This document shows, one piece after another, positions 25,010-35,388 of a stretch of DNA of 64,000 nucleotides. Under the pieces are notes generated by a model, which saw nothing but the letters and a program-made list of their open reading frames with translations, had not been told where the DNA came from and ran no database searches. Each line of letters opens with the position of its first letter. The stretch's first letter is position 1. This stretch comes from Aphidius gifuensis (taxonomy: Eukaryota > Arthropoda > Insecta > Hymenoptera > Braconidae): NCBI RefSeq assembly GCF_014905175.1, contig NC_057789.1:27152555-27216554 (forward strand), read 5' to 3'. Made by a program: the position numbers and the translations under genes.

Positions 25010-27229
25010 TCATTTTAATATTCTAGAATTTATTTTAAATAGTTTATTATCTCTCGCTTGAAATTTCAATGAATTTTTGATATTTAATTTTAATTTTCTA
25101 ACAATTTTTATTTCTCTATTTAATTTAATTTTTTTTTTTTCAATTATTTTTTCAATAAATAAACATAATAAACATAAAATAATACTTATTAATAAAAAAG
25201 CAATCAATGGTAAAATATCAAAAATTCCCACTGTTGACCACAACGAGTCTTCCTGTAAATTTTTTTTTTAAATTAATTTACACTTATAATTTTTCAAATT
25301 AAAAATTAAATTTATCTCACATTATCACCAGGTAGAGCCCAATCAGAATTTAAAAGTCTTTGCATAAGACCACTGTCTCTCAAAAGAAGAAGACTAAAAT
25401 TAAATTGTCGAAAGTATTATTAAAAATTATAAATAAAATATTTCAAGTCTTACTTTGAATCAAGAATTCCACGATATGGACTACCAGGTCTCAGCCCCAT
25501 GCCAATTGATGTTTGAGATATTGTATCCAATGGTACCAAAATACAATTAACTGATGATGATAATTGTGCAACAGCATCATCAACAGTCATAAATGCATAA
25601 TTATATTCATCACATACTTTTGTTAATCCCTCTAAATAATTTGATGGTAAATCAACTTCTTTAACAAGAATTTCAGAAAATAATACACTCAATACTTCAT
25701 CTGATGTGTTCTAAAAAAATAAAAAATAAATTATCAACATCATATCAACATTTAAAATGAAAAATAAAATAAATTTATTACTTGAAAAAAACTATAATCA
25801 GCTGATCCACTGACAACACCAAAACGATATGTACCGTCTTGTAAAAGTCCCTTCATCGTTGTAAAAGGCATGACAAATGTTTTAACAGCCAATGAACTTA
25901 TAAGTGCGGCTGAATATGCAGCCAAGATAACAAGTCCACACATGTGAATAACAAAATGTATAATTCTAATTGGATCAAGTGATGATGCTTCCATTCCTTT
26001 ATTGATTAATCATTTGCAAAAAAATATATTACATCAAGATATTAATTATAATAAAGAATTAATAATTCACCTTGACCACATAATGCTCCAAATACACCTA
26101 AAATTGTATCTGTAAGTGATGCTGGTTCATCATTGATTTTATTAGCTGCTTCGATATATTTAACAAATGATATTGATGCACCTGTTACAAGAATAGATAT
26201 ACCAAGAATTGACCATGGACCCATGCTAAATGGTGCATAGTATGCAGCCCATTTAATTGGTGATGAAGATGGTCTTTTGATAAATGCACGAATTCTGCAA
26301 AAAAAAAAAAGCCTTGAGGCATATCTCTGAAAAGAACAGATGAAAAATATAAAAATAAATACAGTTCCATTTTTAGTTATACACAATTGTCTATAAATAT
26401 AATAATCACGCATGTACCAATATATTTTTTAAATTTATATTTTAAAAATTAAATTATATATACAAAAATGTGTATAAATAATAATTGTTTAAAATATAAA
26501 TTGTTTATATGTAGGAATTTTTTTATTTTTTGGTAAAATGCACACGTCATTTTGTGTGTGTGCTCTTTAAGAAAGGGTTTATGATCAAAAGAAGCAGCTT
26601 AGGCTGGGTTATGTCATAATAGATTATTTTATAATAAAATTATAGCAATTTAGTTTTACTGATGTATTTATATATAGTAACTACAAGAGCTTCAAAGATC
26701 TATTAAATATAGAAATTTGTTATTAATAAAAATACCATATAGCTTTAGCTTTTGATGGAAAAATAAAATTTAAAAAAAAAATTAAAAAAACTATAATGAA
26801 TACCTGTCTGTTCAATGCATAAAATAAAATAAAAATATTGACGTAAAGAAAATAGTGATAATATTTTGTCTGGCGTATAGTTTAACAGTAGATAGAAATC
26901 TTTTGACGTCAAAATATATATATGCAGATAAAAATATTAAAATTAATAATATTAATAATAATATAATAATAATATAATAATAATAATAATAATATTAATA
27001 ATATTAAAATTAATAATATTAATAAATAATATAATAAATAATATTAATAAATAATATTAATAAATAATATTAATATTAATTAAATATTAATTGAAAAATT
27101 AATATTTAATTAATTAAATATTAAACTAGCTTGTTTGACAACAAAACGTAAGGATAAAAAAAAATCAATATATTAAATTTGCGTTAGTGGAATGACGATG
27201 CATATGGACTTGAGTGTCCAGCAAGACAA

Positions 27230-27260
<31 letters not shown>

Positions 27261-28999
27261 GATAATGCTTACTTGGTTGAGTAAAGAGGTGTTGTAAATT
27301 TAATAGCATCTAATCTTTCAGCTGTCATCATTAATTCAGCAGCAACAATATCAGTTTTATTATTGATTAATGAACCAATCATACCAGTCCAGCTTCCATT
27401 ATCCAATTCGTATCCCCATTCATCATTGTCCTGATAAATTATTCTGCAATAAAAAAATTTATAGACAAATGAATTTAATAGAAATGAAGTTGGCAATTGA
27501 TTTGAAAAAATATAAATTGATATTTCGCCATATTTAGAGTAAAATTTCAGGGTTAATTTGGAAAAAAAATTATGTTACGTAGATGTAGAATGTTTATTAA
27601 TAAAATACCAATTAAAATGGTTACAGAATGTCAAAATAAATATTATTCTGAACGTCGACGAAGAAAAGGTGATGGTACAAAAACAGATATTTTTGAAGAA
27701 AAATCAGCAGCAAATCAGGATGAATATTTTCGACGTGAAACAGCTAGACAATTAGAAAAAATACGTGAAAAATTAAAAAATAAAGAAACTAAAAATAAAT
27801 CTGATGATAAAAAAAAAAATTCAGATATGGAAATTAAAAAAAAAAATAATACAGAAATAAAAAATGATGATGATGATGGTGATGATGAACAAAATAAATA
27901 GTAAACTCACGTGCAGTTCATATTTTTTTGTAATAATTCAATAACACCACCAAAAAATCCCTTAAAACCAATAATTTCATTTTTAATATTTCGTGAAATC
28001 ATTGATTGTGGTGGATCCTGATAAACATAATAAATTTATATAGATATATACTCGAATAATTAAAAAATAATTTCGAAAAAATTACCTCAATCGACATAAC
28101 ACGAAAAGTATGACCAAATAAATTATTTCTTCGTTGATATAAACTTAATTTTGGAGTTAAAATTCCAGTAGAATGATTCCAAGTAGCAAATAAATTTTTT
28201 CTCAGCTCAGCACCTCTGTCAATTTGATAAACCTCAGTTATTATTTCACCCTCTAAATAAATTTTTGACGTCATAAAAGTACAATCAAATTGTACATAAA
28301 TATCATCAAAATAATCATCAATATTTGTTTCATTTTTCATAAAAACAAGCCAATTTGGATAGGACATATCAATCCAGGGTGCAACATCCTAAAATATTTA
28401 TAAATAGGTAAATTGGAATTTTTTCTAAAAATAATAAATAATTATAAAATATTTTTTACACGTGAAAATTGTTGTTTAGTTTCTTCATTGTCATTTAAAA
28501 ATACAAACAATGGTCGTTTGATGTGATAATAGCTTTGGCCAACCTTGATAAAAATATAGAAATAATAACACGACAACAATAAATTTTATCAAAAAAAAAA
28601 AAAAACAAGTTTGTTTTTTATTTTCTACATACTTTTGATATGAAAATGGATATTTCCATAATTGCAGTTCGAATATATTTCTTGCTCAAATATGCTTGTA
28701 ATTCCATCAAATTTTTTGTAGCTTCAAGTCCTTGATAAAAAAAAAAAAAAATTAATATATTAAAATTAACAACACCCTTTGCCTTAATTAAATGATATTT
28801 TTTTTTTTTTTTTTTAATTAAACAAACCTTGAGTATCTATAGGATCTTTTGTAGCATGCATTAGAATAATACACGTATTGTTGTAATAATGATGAACCCC
28901 TGTAATGACTTGTTCGTACACATGATTTGGCCTAATCAATTGGCAATCTAAATTTTTAACAAAATAAATAATAATTAAAGTAGCTATACTTTTCCACAT
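25010..28999 (-). CDS. Divergent ionotropic receptor (iGluR-like chemosensory channel)
   Basis: About ten exons starting at MWKSIATLIII (28999, signal peptide). An N-terminal region of about 200 residues precedes ligand-binding half S1 (RNIKNEIIGFKGFFGGVIELL, DIVAAELMMTAERLD, FTTPLYSTK). Then come M1 (MGPWSILGISILVTGASISF), a pore segment (TDTILGVFGALCGQG), M3 (CGLVILAAYSAALISSLAVK, a degraded version of the iGluR SYTANLAAF gate), S2 (YRFGVVSGSADYSFF to GMGLRPGSPYRGILDS) and M4 (IFDILPLIAFLLISIILCLL). A basic cytoplasmic tail ends FKINSRILK. The degenerate gate and lack of classical glutamate-contact residues fit the insect IR family. It is probably a divergent tuning receptor rather than a coreceptor such as IR25a. 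The intron 26295-27272 holds a dispersed repeat and an AAT-rich microsatellite. The intron at about 27446-27910 holds an opposite-strand ORF. Confidence 0.85.
26547..26928. repeat. Dispersed 382-bp element, copy 1
   Basis: This stretch matches 60781-61164 almost base for base, with a few substitutions, a 13-bp stretch missing from copy 2 and a ~15-bp insertion in copy 2. It lies in an intron of the ionotropic receptor. It has no ORF and no obvious terminal inverted repeats. Confidence 0.85.
26930..27125. repeat. AAT/AATATT-type microsatellite
   Basis: About 190 bp of imperfect AATAAT and ATTAATAAAT repeats directly abut the right edge of dispersed-element copy 1. This is simple-sequence expansion. 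Confidence 0.85.
27572..27901 (+). CDS. Intronless ORF resembling mitochondrial ATP synthase inhibitor IF1, nested in the receptor intron
   Basis: A 109-residue single-exon ORF on the strand opposite the host gene. It begins MLRRCRMFINKIPIK, Arg/Lys-rich and acid-free as in a mitochondrial presequence. The centre reads EEKSAANQDEYFRRETARQ followed by LEKIREKLKNK; this resembles the conserved inhibitory helix of IF1, in which a Glu-Glu/Asp-x-YF(R/Y) segment is followed by a Gln-Leu-x-x-(L/I) coiled coil. The glycine-rich segment is reduced (KGDGTK). The tail is low-complexity Lys/Asp/Asn. The family blocks F1-ATPase reversal at low matrix pH. Lacking introns and sitting inside another gene, it could be a retrocopy. 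It is full length without stops, so it may be active. A fortuitous ORF is less likely given the match, but the similarity is judged by eye. Confidence 0.5.
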   Translation: MLRRCRMFINKIPIKMVTECQNKYYSERRRRKGDGTKTDIFEEKSAANQDEYFRRETARQLEKIREKLKNKETKNKSDDKKKNSDMEIKKKNNTEIKNDDDDGDDEQNK

Positions 29000-29731
29000 T
29001 TTTTAACAATTTTTTCTTTTATTATATTCTAATCGTTGTGTTTGACTTCTTTAACTGTAAATAACTGATCATTTTTTTTCATTTGAATATTTAGAATATG
29101 TTTGAATTTTAGAAAATCAATATATTATATTCAATGCCATTTAGATAATTTGCTAAAAATTTATTCATGAAACAATAAAATTCATTGATTTTATCATACA
29201 AATAACTGTGCAAATAAAAATTAGATTTTTATTTATTTATTAGTTTATATGTCAATCTTTATTGACATATAATAAATGACCTTCAAATATTTATAAATTT
29301 TTATCTTCCCTTAATTTAATTTAATTATAAACAAAATATTTATAGCTGATAAATATTGAAAGAGCTCATTTAAGTGTTTGAATTTAATTTTTTTAAATTA
29401 CTAATTGAATTAATATTATTAAAAATAAAATAAAATACATTATTAGTTTGCACGACCCTTGAGTAATTTTAAAAAACTTTTCAAATTATTTTTAATATAA
29501 TAAAATGATTAAATAAATAAATATAAATGTATATTTTTTATTATTTAAAAATATAGTTTTTATAAAAAGTCGTGGTAAAAAAAAATAAAAATATTATTAT
29601 CTATGGCATTTGATGGTCATTTAAAATTGAGTATGTATTGCAATTGTTGTGTATTACACAACGATGCGTTATTTCAGTGTTGAATAAAATTTCGATAAGA
29701 AAAAATGCATTAGTATAATTTTCCGACAGCT
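29000..29731. other. Divergent intergenic region, receptor and secreted protein A
   Basis: Presumptive promoters of the ionotropic receptor (-) and of the small secreted protein starting at 29834 (+). AT-rich with no exon seen. Confidence 0.45.
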
Positions 29732-29759
29732 TATAAATACCGAAGTATTTGTATAAATA
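29732..29759 (+). promoter_or_regulatory. Two TATAAATA boxes of small secreted protein A
   Basis: TATAAATA occurs at 29732-29739 and again at 29752-29759, 75-100 bp before the ATG at 29834. Either would place the start in the TTTCATTGGGCC to TACTAG segment. Confidence 0.5.
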
Positions 29760-29833
29760 CTTTCATTGGGCCGTAAACTTGGGTACTAGTTTTTCTTGTT
29801 GTTATTATTTATTTTTGAAATAAAATAATAATT

Positions 29834-30255
29834 ATGCGTACAATGAAACTTTTTTTCGGACTTTTTTTGGTGACTTTATTATTGTTGAGTGTTAATTCAC
29901 AAGATGATGATGATGGTAAATAATTGATAATTTTGAATTTATTTATACTTATTATTTTTATTAAATGTTATTTATTTATTTATTATTTTTTAAAGCAGGT
30001 GATTCAAGTTCAACTACTGAAGCAGATCCAAGTGGTGCAGCACCTCCACCAGATCAAGTTCCAGCTGTTAATAAAACAAATGGTATAATGGGTACTATAG
30101 AAATATATTTCTGGCCATTTACATCACTTTTATTGCAATTTATAAATGGTTTCTTGATACATGTGGTAAAAAAACAACTTCCTTGTACTATGAGCAGTAT
30201 AACACCATTCAAATATGAATGTACAGACTTATCACCGGATCAGAAAGCTTCTTAA
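29834..30255 (+). CDS. Small secreted protein A, unknown function
   Basis: Two exons (29834-29915 and 29999-30255) joined by a phase-1 intron give a protein of about 112 residues. It has a strong signal peptide (MKLFFGLFLVTLLLLSVNS), then QDDDDGDSSS and a Pro/Ala-rich spacer (GAAPPPDQVPA). The mature part has an amphipathic or hydrophobic stretch (IEIYFWPFTSLLLQFINGF) and two cysteines near the C terminus (QLPCTMSS, KYECTDL). I recognise no domain. It is the first of three small secreted genes with the same exon plan. Confidence 0.72.
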
Positions 30256-31313
30256 TCAAATAATTGAAATATTGAAATTATTACACAAAATACACATCAA
30301 TGCGACTATTAATTTTATCTATAATAATATAAATATTGTAATCTTTAAAATCTTAAGTTAATAAAATAAGGTAATAATAAAAACAAACATTTCAAAATAA
30401 ATAAAATATTTGTTTATTGTTGTTATTTAAATGAATAAAAATTAAAAAAAAAAAAAAATTATATTTGAAAAGAAATTTTATATTATATTTCAAAAACAAT
30501 TTTACCTTTCAATTTTTTTTATTTTAAAAATATGACTATAAAATTAAAATAGTATCTTCATATGAAAAGATATTTATATTATTTATTATTTTATTTTAAA
30601 ACAAATGACCTTGAAACAATAATAATAATAATTTATTTTTCCCGTGTTTGATAAATAAAAATTGGATCGTTATTTTCCGGCATTGGCAAATGATAATTGT
30701 TCAATTGACGTCAGTTGAAGATAACAGTACAGGTAAAAAAAATAATAATTTAAAAAGAAAATATATGCATGCAAAAACTATTTGAATAACTTAAGTGTTT
30801 TTTAATCGAACAATAATAAAAGTCCGTAAACTGAGGTAAATTGGCATTGAATTATCTTTAATTTACGATAATATATTTGTTTTTCAAACTATATTCAAAA
30901 ATAATTGCGTATGACACACGTGGCCCTATCAGTAAATAAAAAATTTACCTTGGAAGACAAGAAAATACAATAACAAAAAAATTATATTTATCGAATATTT
31001 TTTGATAATAACAAAGCTGACGTATGTAAAAAAATGCTTTTTTTACAATCAAAATTCTCTGAAGAATATAAAAAACCATAAATGTATTTTTAATTTTGGT
31101 ATTATTTCTCGTCAATAAAATAAATAAATAAAATAAATTAAAACTAGTCATAAGAATTTCAATTTTAAATGACATTTTTTCAACATAAAATATTGATAAG
31201 AATAGAATAGATTAAGTAGGGGAAAGAGGAAAAAAAAAGTATTATAATTTTATATTTTTCTTTATTTAAAAAAGCAGCTAAGCATTATTTTAAAGTCTGT
31301 GAAACAATTGACA
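30256..31313. other. Intergenic region between secreted proteins A and B
   Basis: 3' UTR of protein A (AATAAA-like motifs at 30340-30410), then AT-rich spacer. A minus-strand ORF at 30945-31175 is a Lys/Ile/Phe-rich reading without a domain and is not supported. Confidence 0.45.
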
Positions 31314-32350
31314 ATGTCGATTCAAACACCGTTTGTTATATTTATAATAATCATTTTAATATCATCAACAATTGGTCAATCTGATGATGGTATTATCAAG
31401 GTCTCTTCAAGTGATATCCCCACTTCATCACAATCATCATTGGCTAATTCAGGCATGTTTTAAATTAAACAAAGACATCAATAAACAATTAAAATTAATT
31501 ATTTGTTTTTCAATTATTTTCAGTTAATAATACAGTAAAATCTAATAATACATCTGTAGCAACAACAACAGATTCATCTTTACTTGTTAGTATTATAACT
31601 GAAATATATAATCTTACGTTAAAACCAATTGGTAAATTTATTGCTTTTATTATAAAAAGTATGGCTAAAATAATGTTATATCCAGTTGGTAAAATTTTAA
31701 ATGGAGCACTTCATTTAATTGGCATTCATGATATTGGTGGTAAAATATCATCATTAATAATGAATATAACAAGAATATATGCAAATTATATAACAAATAT
31801 TGGAGCAATAGTTGCAGCAATATTTGATATAATATCAGAATCACATGATGAAGAAACACATAAAATTGCTAAACGTAGTATTATGGATATTGTTACTAGT
31901 ATTGGACATGCCAGTACATTACCTGTTAGAGTTGCTGAAGGAATTAGCTCAATACCATATAGAATAATGTCTGATATTCTTGATGTCTTATTATATCCAT
32001 TTCGTGCAGTTTATCGAATAATTACATGGCCATACAGAGCATTATTTGGTAGTGGTGATGATGATGATACTGCTGGAGCAAATAGAAATGATCGTTCAAC
32101 TAAAACAAGTGATAATTTCATTAATAATATGATAAACAATATAGCAAATAATATGAGCAATGCAACACAAGCTGCAATGGCAACAGCAATAACAAAAATT
32201 TGGCAGACAACAAAAACAAGTATTTTACCATCAGTGGACAGTTTTCTTGAGCAAGCTTCAAAATCAACAATGTTACCAGAATTCATCACAACTAATTCAG
32301 ACAGAATTCATAAATTGTATCGATTTGCACATCTTTTTGGTATTTTTTAA
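31314..32350 (+). CDS. Secreted protein B, Asn-glycosylation-rich, unknown function
   Basis: Exon 1 (31314-31452) gives MSIQTPFVIFIIIILISSTIG, a signal peptide, and ends LANS. Exon 2 (31524-32350) continues VNNTVKSNNTSVA to HLFGIF. Total length is about 320 residues. The intron seems to be of GC-AG type: the exon ends TTCAG and is followed by GCATGT; no nearby GT keeps the frame. The mature protein has several N-x-S/T sites (NNT, NTS, NLT, NIT, NMSNAT), two long hydrophobic or amphipathic helical blocks (IITEIYNLTLKPIGKFIAFI; PFRAVYRIITWPYRALF), a potential KR cleavage (AKRS), an Asp run and no cysteines. I recognise no family. The EIYxxxxxPIGKFIxFI block loosely resembles the hydrophobic block of protein A next door, so an ancient duplication is possible. 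Confidence 0.72.
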
Positions 32351-32813
32351 AAAAATATTGTATCATATATTTAATAATAAAATAAATAAAATAATTTAAT
32401 TGTATCTTATTTTTTTATTTAGTTTTAAAATTTTATATATTATTATTATTTAATTTTGTATTCAACATTGAAACATTTCTTATAAATTATAATATTAAAC
32501 AAACAAAATACATTATTTTAATTATTAATTTATATTAATATTATAATTATTTTATGTTTTTATAAATAGGGTATGTTTATAATAAATATTCAAAATACAT
32601 AATTAATCAATTAAATGATGAAATAGTTATTATTCATTTATATATTACACAAAAAATAAAGACACACATCAACGACATAAATAATAATATCTTATAATAT
32701 AAATATCAATAGGTAATAATTATTAAATAAAACAAACATTTTTTTTTTTTTTTCAATATTAATTTAGCAAGTTATTTGCAATAATGTTTTTTTTTTCAAG
32801 GTATTGATAAATA
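32351..32813. other. Convergent 3' regions of secreted proteins B and C
   Basis: AT-rich tail-to-tail spacer with several AATAAA motifs on both strands. No exon seen. Confidence 0.5.
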
Positions 32814-33360
32814 TTATTGTTTCTTGACACCCCCAAACAGGACATCCATCATTGGCGCGGCCATAGAATCCATCATCATATATATTAATGATTTTACAAA
32901 TCCAGGAATCATAAGTGGCGGAATTGGGTCCAAAAGCGATCTCGTTATATCTGTCCAACTACTCTTTGTTGATACTCCAGAACATTTAATACCTTCATCA
33001 AGATAGGCTGTACAAGGTAATGCACCACCCAATACTCTGCCAAAAGCACCATTTGTCAACTCTTGTATTTTGTTATACACATCTTGCATTTTTTGCACAC
33101 CATCAGCCAACATACCTCCAATCCCTGGTATACCAGATAACATATCTTTAATACTGTCCATCATAGATTTATCAGCATCACGTTTTGAAACTAAAATTAA
33201 AAAATAAAATAAACCAACAATTAATTAATATAAATTCAAATTCGAATATAAATTATTTTTATTTGATTTTTTTTTTTTTTTTACCTGGTCCTCCGCTAGC
33301 TTGATCAAATATAAATATTGATGCAAATGCAATTGCAACTATAATAGATAGACGCTTCAT
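32814..33360 (-). CDS. Small secreted protein C with dibasic propeptide site, unknown function
   Basis: Two exons (33360-33285 and 33190-32814) and a phase-1 intron give about 150 residues: signal peptide MKRLSIIVAIAFASIFIF, then SGGPVSKRDADKS with a KR processing site. The mature chain has Met/Gly-rich segments (MLSGIPGIGGMLADGVQKM; PGFVKSLIYMMMDSMAAPMM) and two cysteines (LPCTAYLDEGIKCSG). I see no known domain. It has a TATA box 71-78 bp upstream. The exon plan (signal peptide, phase-1 intron, mature chain) is the same as in proteins A and B. Confidence 0.72.
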
Positions 33361-33430
33361 GATTACTTTAGAAAACGCCAAAATAAAATGTGAAGAAGCA
33401 CAATGAAACTGTCAACTTATGTGCAACCCC

Positions 33431-33438
33431 TTTATATG
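33431..33438 (-). promoter_or_regulatory. TATA box of secreted protein C
   Basis: Minus-strand ATATAAAG followed by GGG lies about 71-78 bp before the ATG at 33360, a normal core-promoter distance. Confidence 0.5.
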
Positions 33439-35388
33439 AATTCCCACTTTTACTTGACAAAATAGATAAAAAAAATAATAGCGTTGTATCGTTATTATTA
33501 TAATTTACCCCCTCTCTTTATTTATACCAATTTACGTAAATAAAAAATAAAAAAAAATATAAATACGAACTTGTGAATTCTTTTAGCCATGCAAGGTCAT
33601 ATGTTTTTAACGAGTTTTCCACTTTCCTCAGAAACCTTATCAATTCACCTTCGTGTTTATTTTCATTTTTTTTTTTTTTTCAAACTATTATATAATTTAT
33701 TATTATTTTTCCGTAATGCTAAATGATCCCGATATAAATTTTTATATATTTTAAATTATTCATTAAAACAAATTAATGATTTATCATTTTAGAAATGCTA
33801 TTATTATTTATATGAAATATTTTATATTTATTTAGAAAAATATTTATCATAATCTTTTTTTGTTTAAAGAAAACGTAATTATATTATCTTACAGATTTAG
33901 TAGTAAATAATTTGTATTTCTAGTAAACAAAAATATTTTATAATCTCAACCCAATGAGACCCAATGAGTTGGGTTTAAATCGGCCCAGCTCATGAGTTTA
34001 TAAGGAAAAAAAAAAAAGTTAAAGATAATCAGTAAATAATATTTATAAGTAGAAAAAATAATATACTAAATTTTGTTATTATTCAATTTTTTTTTTTACA
34101 AGAGAACATTTTAATGTCCCATATTTTATATAACAATATAGACAAACACTGATTTATACATATAATTTGATTTTTTTTTTTAAATTCGAGACAAATTCTT
34201 TGTAAAAGTTTGTGTATACTTGAAAAAATAATTTTCTATTTTTTTAATACAAAAAAATTTGTATAAAAAATGAATATATAAAGGAAAATTCAGTCAGACT
34301 TGCATGATAGATTTTGAGAGTTAAAATTTAGGAACATAATTAAAGGCCAGGTTTTGTTTTTTCATTTTTTTTCTACAAAATATTATTAATATTAGTATTT
34401 TTCTTTTTCAAGTTATGAATTTAAAAGTATCATAGTTATAAAATTTACTTGAAAAAAAAAATAATAATAATTACAACAATGCATTATAAAAATATGCTGT
34501 TTTTGTTTTCAATTGTTTTTTAAAAAAATTATCTAAGTTTAATACGTGGACGAACATCGAGCAAGGCAAATTTATCGTTTTAATTACAAACCGATTATTA
34601 AATATTGCGCGTAACTATAAAAAAAAAAATAAAAGTAAACAAAAACTGTTATCAACAAAAATAGATGGCATCATTATATTTTTTTTTTTTTTATAATTAA
34701 AATATTTAGTTATTTATTTAATTCAAAATATATTAATTATCTACTAATACCATTATACTCTTAAACTAATATTTTATAACTGAAATATTTTTATACTTGT
34801 TTTATTTTAATAAAATGTAAAAATGATTTAAAAAATTAACTATAATTAGCTTCACAGTATTTTGATTTCATTTAAAAATTGTTAAAATATCTATATATAT
34901 ATTTTTTTTTCTTTTTAATTTGCACTTTTAATTATGGCAGTGAAATTATAATTGCAAGTTAAATTTAATCTACTGTATATATTGTAAAAAGATAAATAAA
35001 AAATTTAAATTTTTAAAAGAGATAAAGAGAGCAGTTTTTCATGGTCATTTAATGACAAAATTGTATAACTAATATTTAATCTATTTAAGTTTCTTTTTGT
35101 TTGTTCTTTTTATTTTAAATAATAAAAATTCATGTCAATAATAAAAGTCAATTGTAAAGATAATTATAAAATAAAAATTACGATCTAAATTAATAAGTTA
35201 TTAATACTAAAAACGACAACAGTTGAGAGTACTTTTTTTTTTGTTTTTAAACTGATCAATGGCATCACGATTTTGCATTGAATTATCATGAGTAATAAAA
35301 GTAACTCAAATCAACATCAGTCCAGAATTTTGTTTAATTAATTCAAGGTTGTTTGTTTGTTTTTTTTTTAAACTAAAAAAAATTGTAG
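33439..35388. other. Intergenic region between secreted protein C and the ADAMTS 3' end
   Basis: About 2 kb of AT-rich sequence, probably including a long ADAMTS 3' UTR at its right side. One short GC-richer hairpin-forming motif lies at 33948-33996. No coding exon seen. Confidence 0.45.
33948..33996. repeat. Short inverted-repeat motif
   Basis: ACCCAATGAG occurs twice in tandem and is followed by TTGGGT, giving the inverted repeat ACCCAA-TGAG-TTGGGT. A second, imperfect inverted repeat ATGAGTTGGG / CCCAGCTCAT encloses TTTAAATCGG. It stands out from the A/T background; possibly a fragment of a mobile element. Confidence 0.5.

Noticed and set aside
30945..31175. Minus-strand hydrophobic ORF
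   Set aside because: Low-complexity translation of AT-rich spacer, no signal-peptide-like architecture and no conserved motif.
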